Positions 12,153-24,241 of a stretch of DNA of 64,000 nucleotides are shown here, piece by piece; within the stretch, counting starts at the first letter, position 1; every line of letters starts with the position of its first letter. The notes beneath the pieces were generated by a model that saw only the letters and a list, made by a program, of their open reading frames with translations, was not told the DNA's origin and ran no database searches. The stretch is taken from NCBI GenBank assembly GCA_018907035.1, contig JACCIC010000353.1, forward strand, positions 1 through 64,000, given 5' to 3'. The stretch is from Sycobia sp. Sy_11. Its lineage: Eukaryota; Arthropoda; Insecta; Hymenoptera; Epichrysomallidae. A program made the position numbers and the translations under genes.

Positions 12153-13767
12153 TCGATATTAATTATCATTGAGTTTAATAGGATTTGCGATTGAATATTT
12201 TAATATTTATATCTATCAAAAACTAATTATCCAGATGAAATTAATTCGAAAAATTTTACATGCGTATTAATTAAGTCAGCTTTCAAATTTGATAGAAAAT
12301 AATGAATTTTATATCCTCATATTATATGTATAAAGTCACTTAACTTTTCATAAATGAATGTAAATATCTAATATGAAATTAACTTAAATAATGTTTGCAA
12401 AACTTAAACTCAAAAAATTTTTAAAAGAATTAAAAAAGTATGAAAATAACATAATTATTTATACATAAATACCATGTTTATATAATAGTCGATTTCAGAT
12501 TAATCATTCATTTGAACATTCTGCTTTAGTTCAGGACTAAATATAAACAGGACATATTCGTTTCACAAAATAAAAAAAATTATGCAAACTGTTATGATAT
12601 TCGGATATGTTGTAGATCGCAAGACATAATTTCTCTGTTAATACAACAGATCTATGAAATATTCTTATGAAATTTTTTAAACAAAAAATGTTTTACAACT
12701 GAATTTACAACTGAACTCTAAACGTGAGAGTCGATGCGTCAGCTACGGACTAATGAGTACATTAAGTTCCTTTTCAAACGTGAAACCTGGCAACGAGGCG
12801 AAATCGAGCGCGCCGTCTTCCCAACTCCTCCGGGCCGAGCGCTTTGACCTCGCGCTAAGTAGATGAGGTCTAGCTGTGGTAAGCCCATCGTCAGCCGACC
12901 GCGCGTCTTGCTTGCTTACTTTCGCCATCGAATAATTCCTGCCAACGCCCTGTCTGTTGCCCGTAAGTTCCGCCTAGGTAGCGCGGCTATCTGGTAGCCC
13001 CCCCCCCCTTCTTTGAGAAAAGCCTCCCTGCACGCGAGAAATAAGATTATCAATTACGCTAGCGCCACTGCCGCCAGCGAATGTTTGTGCCGATGGAGTC
13101 TCGAGTGATGTAGGTACCTACGCAAATGCTGTTGAAGATCAGTCCAATCTGTAGATGCCCCTGGGCAATAAGCTAAACTCCAGCTAAGAGGTAAGAACAG
13201 AGATAATAAGAGAGAGCGAGAGAGCGAGAGAGCACTAGGATAAAGACCGTGGGAGGCCGAGTAGAGAGGGCAAGAACAAAGGAACTCCAGAAACGGCTCT
13301 GGTGAGGGAGGGCGAAGATATTGAAAAATTGAAAATCTCCAAAGGGGAGCGGGAGTGTCGAAGAGGCGTATAAACTAGTTTACTACGTGTAATTTCAGAG
13401 AATATAGATATATATATATACAGTATGAACTCGCGTTTCCTGTCGATACTACAGTGCGCGTTTGTTTCATGAAATTGCAAACGTCTCTGGGGGACTGACT
13501 GTTTTATCCGTAGCAAATGTTCGATGAGCAATATGTAAATTCGAATTAGGCATCGTAGACTCTTTATTAAAGAAAGGTTTTGTTTGCTTTAGATAGAAAA
13601 AATATTAACTGCTAGATTTTCCATTGTAAACAATGAATTTTTTTATTTATTTTGAATAAGTTAAATAATTATAAGAGTTTAAAAATATATTTGTCGTTTA
13701 GAATTCATATAGTGATAGTTATTAGTTTCAACATAACTGTAAAATATATAACTTATAATTGTATAGG

Positions 13768-13773
<6 letters not shown>

Positions 13774-13838
<65 letters not shown>
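13774..13838. repeat. (TA)n microsatellite
   Basis: Uninterrupted TA run of about 65 bases, the longest pure TA tract in the window. Confidence 0.95.
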
Positions 13839-13841
<3 letters not shown>

Positions 13842-14436
13842 AATATATATACAAATACAGTAAATGATATCATTGCATCATATTATAATTAAAGTGCAAA
13901 TGTAAATACTATATCTTATCATGGAAAATTTTGAAAAATGATAGAAACAGAATGTAAAGTAAACGCTTTTTCTTTTATAATATACAATAACAATAAATGT
14001 GCAAGCGCTTGTAAAATGAAACTATTGAAATATTGGTGAAAATTAATTGAATAGTAACAAAGTTTTTAGTTTAGTGCTTTTACACATTGAAATATGACAT
14101 CGTAATAGAATTTTAAAATTGCTGGTCTGAAAAAATAATCGTCAAAGAATAAAGATTCCCATCATATAAAACTATCCAAGTACCATTATTTATTTAGAGT
14201 CTCACCATTGTTTCATTTAAACATGCTTCATTAACTGTTCAGCGAGTCGCCAATGCATTCTTTCATGCACATGAAAATATTTGTTTGGACCGAAATTTAT
14301 TTTTACAGTTTCATTTTCTTGCCATTTTTCGCGCATATTTATCGATTGATTAATATGACAAAATTACGAAACAACTACTATAAAACTGAGTTTGTCATTC
14401 GCACGGTGTACGATTAATAACCCGGACGCCTACCGA

Positions 14437-14438
<2 letters not shown>

Positions 14439-14482
<44 letters not shown>
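14439..14482. repeat. (TA)n microsatellite
   Basis: Uninterrupted TA run of 44 bases. Confidence 0.95.
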
Positions 14483-14487
<5 letters not shown>

Positions 14488-16068
14488 ATTTAAAACTCTA
14501 TTATTAATTCCGAAGGACGCGCAGAGCCGCTACGTATAAAGGTGGAATAATAATTGATTATATCGCTCGATATTCATCGCTCGCTCGTCGGCCGATAGCG
14601 ATATATCATCCGAACTTGCAATATGAGCATCCGCAAAAGGACGCGTCACCTTAAGGGACCTCGTTCCGTATGCCTCGCGGAAAATAATCCATAAATATTC
14701 ACGATCGGCGGGGTGTTTCACCAGAGACGTGGAAGAGGACAAACAAAAAACACACAGAGCCTATAGCTACGGCTTCTAAGCGTACGACTCCTCGTACGAT
14801 CATTGGATTTTTGAGCGACAACGCGACTCGCGTTACTGCGCGTTCCCGCATTTTTCATCGTCATTTCTCAACCAGCGATTCGAGCGATCGTAAAGAGCGA
14901 CGTGTCGAATTGGGCCTCCTATTGAGAGCATTGTCGAAGCAAGTGTGCCGCATGTCGCGGCAAGAAGATACGTAAAAGGTGCAGCTGGATTTATATTTAT
15001 ATTCGTTTAACTGATTCCAGCTAAAATTATGAAAAGTGTAAGGGCGTTGAAAATCAAAAAAGAAAAAGAAATGTTTGTACGCAGTCTTGAATGTATAAGA
15101 ACAAATTAATTGTGGTTGTCGATGAAAATTCAACATAATATAATATACGAGATTTTCTACAATCATAAATTTAGAATTAGTTTAACAAAATATAATAAAG
15201 TTCCCATTACCAGATCCATGATGAAAAGATCCACGATGAAAAGAATAAACAGAAACAGGAATAGAACCGACTCCATTATTGAAGTTTATCTGCTGTACTC
15301 AAATTAATAAAAAAAAAAAAACAATACGTAGGAGTAGAATAATAAGTGCATGCACTAGGTTAGACGAAAACTGTACTACCAGTTCAAGCAAGATCTGGTT
15401 GATATGCTACTTTAGACTCTTCGAAAGCTTATCCGGTGTTTTGTACTTAAACGTAAACACATGCGTCTTATCAATGCGTAAATTTATGATTATCATCATT
15501 AAGTGAGTGTTTATCCAAGGCGACTCATTAGTTTCTAACTTTATTTATGATTATAAAAAGATTGTTCAGTTTGAAAAGGAAACTGAATGATATAACTAAT
15601 TTGAAAATTCTTAGAAGGAACAGTAAATCTTTGAAGATTATGAAGTAATGATCCTCTATATATATATATGGAAAAGCAAAAAATTGCTAATATTATTTGT
15701 TCAAAGATAAGCGAGTTAGATAATTTGAAAAACATTTTCTTTATCACAAGTTGTAAGAATTTTGTTTAAATGTTTTTAATATATTCCGATAGATAAAAAC
15801 GCAATTCAAATTATAAGAAAAATTATATATACTCATATATAATATAAGATATATAACGTATATAACAAAACATATATAACGTAATGTTATCTTAAAATTA
15901 GTGTTTCCAATAAATGAGCGCTCTACTAACTGTTATGATAGCAATATATCGTAGGGCGATATTGTACCGTCTGAAACGTCTAAATTCATCGTTTTTGTTC
16001 TACTTCCAAAAAGTTTCAAAAATATCTTTGATAATCAAATAATAATATTATATGTCAATAAATATGTG

Positions 16069-16294
16069 CTAAATATATTCTTTTTTTTATGTTATTTAAT
16101 GTGGCTCTATTTATGCCTCGTAATATTAGTTCGAATCAACGACGGAGGTCTACGATGTGTTGGTCAACAAGGCATTTGTAAATTATTACAGCGGTGCTTG
16201 TGTCAATCGGCCGAGACCGGGATATGAACTCGGATCACAAAGTTACTAGTCATTCGCTCTAGAGATCGAGTTATCGTATGCCTAAATATATTCT
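16069..16294 (-). mobile_element. tRNA-derived SINE with 13-bp target-site duplication
   Basis: The direct repeat ctaaatatattct flanks the element exactly, at 16069-16081 and 16282-16294. Between them, on the minus strand, the 5' end carries an A-box-like stretch (TAACTCGATCTCTAGAGCG) and a B-box-like stretch (GAGTTCATATCCC) about 25 bases later, as in a tRNA. A unique body of roughly 120 bases and a short A-rich tail follow (acataaaaaaaa). This is the structure of a polymerase III SINE moved by LINE machinery. Total length is about 200 bases without the duplications. Confidence 0.7.
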
Positions 16295-16842
16295 GCTATC
16301 CCGAATAGAATACTATTGCACATTATTACATAAGAAATATAACAAATACAAGTATAAAAATTTTAAAATATAAAAGAAATTATCAAATTATTATAGGTAA
16401 AACGCCGCCTGAGTATTTTTCTAGTAAATAACTAAATTAATAAAAATGTCATTGTCCGTTATGTGTGTGTGTGTGTATAGGTGTGGGTATATATATATAT
16501 GTAGGAATATACGCGGATATTTATGGTCTCACTCTCTCAAGCAACAGAGTATGAAGAAGAAAAAGGGAGAAAAACAGACGAAAAGATTGCTTTGTTCATG
16601 CTTAAATCAAAAGTAGGATGCGATGGCCCCTGGACCGTCGATTTGCCGGTTTGGTTCGAGCAAGGACCGTGAGCGACCGAAAGATGTGCGTATGGCGACC
16701 GCTTGAGCGTTGTATGTGCGCTCTGTTGAGAAACCACCAATTTTATTGCCTTTCCGTCAACAGCGATCGCATCTGCGAGTCGAACTCTCTGTCTGGAACC
16801 GAAGCAGAGCGCTGCTTTCCCTCTCCGTTCTGCCCCGTCAAC

Positions 16843-16861
16843 ATGGAGGAAAATTCCGAGA
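16843..16861 (+). CDS. Possible first coding exon (start codon plus strong splice donor)
   Basis: ATGGAGGAAAATTCCGAGA is followed by GTAAGT, a near-consensus donor, and preceded by CAAC, a good insect start context. It would encode MEENSE and leave in phase 1. About 230 bases of mixed-composition DNA with no long open frame precede it and could be promoter and leader. I found no matching second exon downstream, so the gene it would belong to is unknown. Confidence 0.3.
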
Positions 16862-16983
16862 GTAAGTTGGATTTCGACCATCGCAGCAGATGAGTTTTGC
16901 TATTGTCACCTTTCTTTCGTTCTACAAAGAACTGTATGTATGTATCCTCTACCTAAGTATTGATAGGATTTCGCATACATTTC

Positions 16984-17430
16984 TAGTTACGACAGGGCTA
17001 CGCCTGTACCCCAGGAGTTAAGGCCGCAACGCGGAGTACCAGGCAACTGCGGAACGCTCCTTCCCCACGCGGTCTCACCTGCCGTAATAGGTCGATTTTC
17101 GGCAGGATCACTATAACTCAGGAAGACTCCGAGTGCGTAGAATATAGTATGAGTAATGTAAGTGTATGTTTAGAAAATACGAGTATTCATTATGACGGGC
17201 GTTACAGTGTAATCATTATAAATGCGTAATTCTTATACTTTTACATATTTGTCTGTTTATTATTATAGTTATACTATTGAGATTCAATGACTTTTTCCTC
17301 CATTCACCGAGTGGAGGTTTTTCACGCCTCTAGAGATAGTTGAATAAAATTAATGTTATACCGTATCTAATTTCCATAGTCTAAGTTTATTTCATTGTCC
17401 CCCAGCGCACATGTCCCTAACGTGACAATA
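16984..17430 (+). repeat. Possible solo LTR
   Basis: The segment starts AGTTACGACAGGG and ends CCCTAACGTGACA, which are near-inverted matches at the tips, as LTR ends often are. It has a GC-rich first third, an AT-rich remainder and an internal AATAAA near 17343, as expected of an LTR. I could not find a clean target-site duplication, and there is no internal retrotransposon sequence next to it. The call is tentative. Confidence 0.3.
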
Positions 17431-17569
17431 TCGAATTCATGCTCAGTCATTATCGTAAACATATATTAAATTTTCCAGCATTGTATCTAAAATTTATGAA
17501 TACGTATTATTATTATCAAATTTAAGAAAGTTATTATGAAATCTAAGAAAATTCCTAGAATAGGCTTAC

Positions 17570-17615
17570 CAGGCAAGCATACGTGTACGAGAATACAGAT
17601 AAAATTCCGTCGGGT
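17570..17615 (-). CDS. Candidate 46-base exon, product not recognised
   Basis: On the minus strand the acceptor is catcattatag and the donor is CTG|GTAAGC. The frame that matches the two bases left over from the exon at 17961-18079 reads PDGILSVFSYTYACL and ends exactly at a codon boundary. The exon is very short, so the open frame alone means little. The support is the paired splice sites and the phase match. Confidence 0.3.
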
Positions 17616-17903
17616 CTATAATGATGAAAACAATAGGATTATATTTTCGTTGACAAAAAATCTTCAAACAGCTTGCAAAAATGAGAATGCAAAAATATAA
17701 AAAGAAAAACAAAAACAACAAATAGCTTTCCTATATCGACGCTCGCGAATGAAAATAAATATGAAATTTTATCGGTCCCGTCATCCTTATTTTCGTCGTC
17801 ATCTTATCCCTTATAATCTTAGATTTATAAATGAGATATTTCAATTGTAATTTATTTATACATATATATAATGTAATTATTCTAACTATTTATGTTTGCA
17901 TAG

Positions 17904-17913
17904 ATATATATAT

Positions 17914-17956
<43 letters not shown>
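17904..17956. repeat. (TA)n plus (GATA)n compound microsatellite
   Basis: A short TA run passes into about ten GATA units, ending a few bases from the donor of the candidate exon at 17961-18079. Confidence 0.95.
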
Positions 17957-17960
17957 TTAC

Positions 17961-18079
17961 CTTCTCGTTCCAGCGACCTCGACTACTTTGCAGCGACTGC
18001 GGCTCCACCAGAACGGCGTCAGCGTCCAGTACGAACTACTCGCGCTCCTGGCCCACCCTTCCTCGGGAAATAGTAGGAC
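17961..18079 (-). CDS. Candidate internal exon, product not recognised
   Basis: A 119-base GC-rich island lies between AT-rich DNA and a (GATA)n tract. On the minus strand it has a strong acceptor (cttccttctgtcgcag) and a strong donor (AGAAG|GTAATA). Only one of the three frames stays open. It begins [12 protein letters not shown], contains [15 protein letters not shown] and ends VVEVAGTR, entering in phase 0 and leaving with two extra bases. Those two bases fit the next candidate exon at 17570-17615. Tryptophan and serine content is high, and I recognise no family. A plus-strand reading of the same island exists but has weaker splice sites. Confidence 0.35.
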
Positions 18080-18931
18080 CTGCGACAGAAGGAAGATCGG
18101 CGCTTTCAACGACGGTTTCAGTTTCAAAATGAAAATAATAGACATTTCCTCGATATTTCACTCTATACTTTCACGATTTTATTTTATATTACATATAAGT
18201 AAAAAAGTGAATAAAATAAGAAATAGTAATAAAATGAATATGTATACAGAGGTACGGGCGTGTCAAATAATTCGTTACAACGCACTCTATCATTTGAGAG
18301 CGTCCGTGCAAAATGATAAATCGCGCTCGTAAATCAAAATTCAGAATTAAACATATATATGTACAGTATGAATGTCTGCTCGTGAAACGAATGGAGCGGA
18401 AACTCGATGGAAGTCGAGGAACAAAAGGGTAAATGTTCCGAATGCCGAATAATAATTCGAATCAATTCGACTGTGAAATAAAGGCCAAAAAATCGTACGT
18501 CGCTGGAAAAATTTAGCCTTCGGTTGTAACGAAGGTGAAACGTAACTAAGGAGCTTCGCCCGCATATCGCCCGATCTTTCCTAACTTCCGTTGCCCTCCC
18601 CCTCCCCCCACATCGATCTGGCTTGAATTTTTAATAAAACTTCGTGCGTAGCGCCCGATCCCCGAACCTCTCCCAGAGCCTCCAAGTTGGAGCCTGCAAA
18701 AACTTAAACCCCACCCACCTCTGTTACATTGAAAACTCCGTTATCCGTAAGGTAGTTGCCAAATTTTCATGCATGAAGTATTTTTGGAAAATTTAATACA
18801 AAATACAATTCAGTACACAATTCAGACGTTGCGGAAATTCGAGATAAAATTTGAGATTGTTCCGTCAAATGGGCGTAAAAGTATAGATTGACAGAGTTTT
18901 CGATCTGTATTATCGTAACTGATCGTTTTTT

Positions 18932-18989
18932 ACGCCGATTGGCCGTCAAAAAGCTATTTGACGCCGATTGGCCGTCAAAGAGCTCTTTG
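18932..18989. repeat. Tandem duplication of a 29-bp unit
   Basis: Two adjacent copies of a unit starting acgccgattggccgtcaaa and ending tttg, at 18932-18960 and 18961-18989. They differ at about three positions. No gene is evident. Confidence 0.9.
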
Positions 18990-19393
18990 TAATTAAAAAG
19001 ACAAAATTACGATATTGACAGCGAATCGCCGTTACGATGAAAATTCGATAGAAACAAGCTGACGACGTATAATTGACCCGTTTACAATGAAGTAGAGTAC
19101 AGTTCAAATATAACAAATTCTCACGTTAATCTCTGATCTTGGCACGCAGACAGTTTGTGAACTAAACAAAATATCAATTTATTTTTAGGCTTGTTTAACA
19201 TATTTTCATTAAGTTATCATCGAAGGAAACAAAAAATTTCTTTAATTTTTAATGTTTTAGAAATTGAAAATTTGAAAATTTTTGATTTTGCTAAAACGCT
19301 CTGCTCGTACCCGTAGCTACTTTTTTAAAGTAAACAAGTACGCAAGAAAAATTAAGAAAAATTTCGGGAGAATGTAAAATATCACACATCTAC

Positions 19394-19422
19394 CTCGTCC
19401 AACATCAAAGACTCGTCAACAG
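19394..19422 (-). CDS. Candidate 29-base micro-exon, minus strand
   Basis: The acceptor has a long pyrimidine tract (ttcttcttcttctctctag) and the donor is GAG|GTAGAT. Entered with one base from an earlier exon, it encodes VDESLMLDE and ends at a codon boundary. This would join in phase to the exon at 17961-18079. The donor is weak and the exon tiny, so this could easily be chance. Confidence 0.18.
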
Positions 19423-19815
19423 CTAGAGAGAAGAAGAAGAAACTAGAATCATCTACTTGTCGTGTCGCGTCGTGTTGATTTGATAGTAAAAATCTATCCT
19501 CCTCCCTCCACATCGTCCTACTCTCTCGCTCACTCTCTATCCCTTAGAAGACTACTACCGCGCGGGAATAGACGTAATTTCCATATGTAAACGTATATAA
19601 GACACACCGTCGCGCTGTTTGTCCGTCGAATGTCATTTTAACTACGACGGAGGAAACGAGTCGCGAGCAGGGACAGGGAGTAAGCCCGCGGCAAAACTAT
19701 TGCTTTTCAAATACTCCTCGCGAACGCTTTCTTCGCCCTGATTACTACATTCCAGCGTGTGCCACCTAGATGCATTTGCATATAGAAACAGGAAGAGGGA
19801 CAAATATGGAGAGAC

Positions 19816-19818
<3 letters not shown>

Positions 19819-19847
<29 letters not shown>
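19819..19847. repeat. (GA)n microsatellite
   Basis: Pure GA run of 29 bases. Confidence 0.95.
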
Positions 19848-19852
<5 letters not shown>

Positions 19853-20451
19853 TACGACGGAGCTTTGGCGCTGGGTGGATTTGTAAGATACTCCTGTGCT
19901 CTCATTTATAAACAAGTTCGTGGAACTCTGGGCCACGTGAGGAATAGTAATTCGAGTCAATGTTTTCGAAAATATGGCGTATAATGCGATAACTTAATCA
20001 AAACAAGCATATTTCCAACGAACCTAACGAAGACTACTGCATTTACAATTTCGATAATACGATATCGCGATTCGTAATTTCGCGTCTCAACCTAACACAT
20101 AGGTATCTGGCATAAAAGTGTAAAATTTTCATATTCGTTTCACGGCATTGAGACAGACAAGAGTTCAAAAGGATTCTCATTTAGTATAATAGAAGCATAA
20201 TTGCCAGTTCGACGACTGATACGAAAATTTAAGTGGACTCATTCATCACTCCCCTTAATCTCGAAAATCGAAATTCCGCTGCGTATCACGAATCTATCTG
20301 AAACCCTCGGGTTTTGTTATTGCGCTCCAATATGCAGACTCAATTTAACATTTCATTATATACCTATGCGTCGGCTTGACGAAAGCAAAAAAAAATATAA
20401 GAGACACAAGAGTGTTGCTCACGCGCGCGTGCTTACATTATCAAGCTTGCG

Positions 20452-20455
<4 letters not shown>

Positions 20456-20506
<51 letters not shown>
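20456..20506. repeat. (TA)n microsatellite
   Basis: Uninterrupted TA run of 51 bases. Confidence 0.95.
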
Positions 20507-20508
<2 letters not shown>

Positions 20509-20737
20509 GTCAAGGGAAAAAGCGCCTCGGGGCCAACACATTGTGCCAACAACGAACGAGAGCTGCGCAAATATCGTTCCGCTCCCTGGTTATACTATCG
20601 TCTTCCACCCTCTCCCTGCATCAACCCCCCCCCTCTCGTTCGTATTTTCTAGTCGTATCAGTCGAGAATCGTGAAACGAGGCGAGACCTGCAGCGCAGCG
20701 ATCTCGTATAGTACGCGCGTTTACTTGCGCCCATATT

Positions 20738-20740
20738 ATA

Positions 20741-20787
<47 letters not shown>

Positions 20788-20812
20788 GTGTGTGTATGTG
20801 TGTGTGTGTGTG
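20738..20812. repeat. (TA)n then (TG)n compound microsatellite
   Basis: TA run to about 20783, then TG repeats with one interruption. Confidence 0.9.
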
Positions 20813-23800
20813 AGCGGGTGTACATGTACATACATACACACTTGCATATACACGTATCAGCCGTTATAATATCTGACCGAAATATTGAAATTCTCTTGGG
20901 TGCCGTTTTGGCGGCAGAGCTGTGAGGGGGGAGGGGAGGCGAAGCTCGGCGGTTGTGTAACGCGAATTCAAGCACGGACGTTATATACGAGCGAAATGAG
21001 CGCTCGACCGTGAAGCGAGGTGGAACCGCGACGGACGAGGGGGGGAGGGCGCAAAGGGAGCGAGCCCTCGCACTCCGGAAAGTTGCCTTTATATTCGTGC
21101 ACCCTTAAGCTGCCGCGCGCGTGCGACTCGCTGCTTTGTTTTTCTCGCTAATACCGCGGCCGGCAGCAGCAGCAGCTACAACGACCACGACGACGACGAC
21201 GACGACAAAAAGACCCGAGCAAAATATGCTCCGTTTGACCCATTACCCGGGGCAGATGCAGCGCGCGCCAGCCACCTTCGTTGTTTATTTTATCGAGTTG
21301 TACCCTGTTTTTTTTTTTTCGTATTGCCGTTGTTGCATCATACGGCCGCGCACCTTCGCCGCGCACGTATACAATTGCGCGCCGTTTCTCCGTTCGTTTT
21401 ACGCGCGAATTCGTATCGTTCGGCCGGTAATCCCAGCCGCGCGCTATCGGTTTCCGAAAAAATTCATAAATTTTTACAAAGCTTGGGGGATTTACCCCGC
21501 GCCGTAAAAACAGAATCGCGCCGCTTTACCGCTCGGAATCGGAATATTAAAAGCGTCGCACGGAATATAAAAGAAAAAATAAAAAAAAAAAAAATTATCT
21601 GCGTCCGAAAGCGCGCGTCGACCGTCGGCCGTGCGCCATCCCCCCGGCCTCGCGTTACTCGAACGAAATTGCCCGGTCGATTGGAAAATTTCAATAAAAT
21701 TCGCATTTTACTCTGCTGTGTTATTTCATGATATATCTTTTCCCCTTTTTTCGGGCTCGCTGAACAGCGAATTAAAACACTTTGCCGTTCATGATATACA
21801 TCAAGGGTTTTTAAATGTTACAATGTCTGTATGTAAAATTAAAGAAGGATCATTACATCTAAATGTTCCAGTAAATAAACATCGAACCCTCAATTTAATA
21901 AATAGAGTCAAAGTTTATCATGAAAGTAGTTTTGTCATTAATGCGTTTCTCGCTGAAGTATTCTATTATATAGAAGGATTTATAAATAGAATACGCGCAT
22001 TTTTTTGAAATTTGATAGGACTTGCCATTGGTATTAGAAATTCAATAACAGCCGTAAACGTCCAGCGATTCTCTCAGTAACGATGCCAAATAGACACGCA
22101 GGGTTTCTTTCTTGAATCCTACCTGGATCTTTCGTGTTCAATAACAGAAATTTACCGCTTTTGTGTCATTTCATTAAAAATCACTGTCAAAAAAAAACCC
22201 CTATCCAGACAATTTAAAGGCCTATTTTATTATAATAAATGTTACACGTTAAAGAAAGCATAAAAACAATATTAAAAGAGCAGGCTGAAACTGAAGGACC
22301 TCTTTAATAAAAGAAGAACTTTAAGCATTTACTTTCATCCCTGCATGAGACCTTAGACGGATTTACATTTGAGAATGCGGCTAGACATAAAAGGCACGAT
22401 GTATCTTATATATCTTGAAATATATAGCTTTGCACTTGGAACCGATATTCATCATGGGTAAAATATTAAAGGGCGGAAGAAAAAGAAACGCGCTGAGAAA
22501 GGAAACGGTAAAATTACATCCCCGTACACCTGTATCTGCGTCTGTATGCGCGCAGACAGGTATATTTCTCATTAGACATCGCCGACAATTTATCGCTCTA
22601 TTTTTCTCTTAACCCCGCCGCCACCCTCGTAAAATGCCAACCCGCGGGAAACGGCCCCGATCCACCTTCAAAATTACTTCGAGCTTAGGGACATGAATAA
22701 TTTTCGGCCCCGGAGCTACGCCCGTTACAAGCTCCGTGCCAAACGGCCACAAAACAGAGCCGTAAACCAAACGAAATTAAGCGCGCTCTTTCCTTCCGCC
22801 GCTGCCGATGACCTTAGCCATCGATCCCTTCCCGCGTTCGCTGGGCGCGCACGAGCGCAGCGTGGATGGGGGGGGAGGGGTGGAGAGGACGCAAACAAAC
22901 AAACGAAGAAATGACAAAGAAAACAACGAGAACGACTATCTAAACGAATTGCAGGGGAATGCAGGCTCTAAAGCTACCGTAATAATAATAATGCTCGTAA
23001 TAAAAATAATAATAATAATAAGCGGTCAACGTCGCGTTTCGCGATTTAAGCGAGAGCTGCACGTGGTACGGACGGAGATTTCTCGAGTTACGCGATGGTG
23101 CGTTTATATCGGGGAATCGACAAAGAACAAAAAAAAGCAACAGATGCAACGAGCTTAGGGGAAAATTTGTTCTCTTATGTTTCCCTCTAACTTTCCTATT
23201 TTTCTTCTCGACCAATCTTTTTACCCGTCTGTCTCTTTCACTGACTCTCCCCGTAGATTCAACGTCTCGTTCGCGTCGTTGTTTATAATTCACGCGACTC
23301 CATCCTGTAATACATTCGCTCTTGATTTTGTATGTTTACGCGGTCGACGTCTTAAAGATTCAAAAAAAGAAGACCCTCTCGTCGAAAATTTATCATGACC
23401 GATAATCTAGCGCAGGATAATTGTTATAACGGACGTATAACAAGTTTTCGCTTTGTTAATGATCTGTTCGGACCGAGTGGACGAAATATTTACTTCGCGG
23501 TGAAGATAAAACCGCCATAAAGCAAAAACCAAAACGACTCGCGTAACGGCCGAGAAACTTTAAAGTGCGAACGCGGTGAAATTTTTACACTCGATTGTAC
23601 CGATGGTAGCTGATCGGCCCGCGGTACTCGGCCACTTACTACTGCGGCGCCCACTAGCTCGCGCGGGGATCGCACGTCGACAGACCCGTCGAAATCTGGG
23701 CGGATTAACCACGCACCGTCTTGGACTGCCGAGCAACGAGCGAAGTTTTTCGCTTATTACGGCTGGTAAGCCGTGGTCGCGACAATAATACGGAAGCTCG

Positions 23801-24154
23801 GAAATTCAAAAGAAAATGTGGATGAAAGATAGAAAGATAGAGGAATATAATGGTTTAAAAATTATTAAAGTTATTTACCATTGTATTACTCGCGCATAAA
23901 AAACGATCAGATTTCATCGATTCTTTGTTGCGAAACGCATCGAACCGTGGATCATCGACGAGTATCAGGGCTCGCGCAACGACTGCACAGAGAATGGGGA
24001 GAGTATTTTTTTGTCTTTCCGTTCCACGGTTCAAATATAATAAAATCGTATATATTTTAATTGAAATACGGGCAAAATTGCGGAGCTGGAAATAAACACT
24101 TTACGCATCGTGTTTCATTTTAAAATAATAAAGCTTTGATTAATTAGAAAAATT

Positions 24155-24156
<2 letters not shown>

Positions 24157-24239
<83 letters not shown>
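24157..24239. repeat. (CT)n directly joined to (TA)n
   Basis: About 31 bases of CT pass without interruption into about 52 bases of TA. Confidence 0.95.

Positions 24240-24241
<2 letters not shown>

Larger units (their letters stand above)
12160..16068. other. Non-coding stretch
   Basis: Mostly AT-rich with TA tracts. GC-richer patches at 12730-13130, 13200-13360 and 14510-14960 hold no convincing exon. A minus-strand ATG followed by GTAAGC at 12928-12914 was considered and judged too weak. Confidence 0.5.

Noticed and set aside
12914..12928. Minus-strand ATGGCGAAA followed by GTAAGC as a first coding exon
   Set aside because: Only three codons, with no promoter or partner exon; expected by chance in a window this size.
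21631..22008. 125-codon plus-strand frame ending at 22008
   Set aside because: Composition shifts halfway, and there is no domain or convincing splice edges; likely chance.
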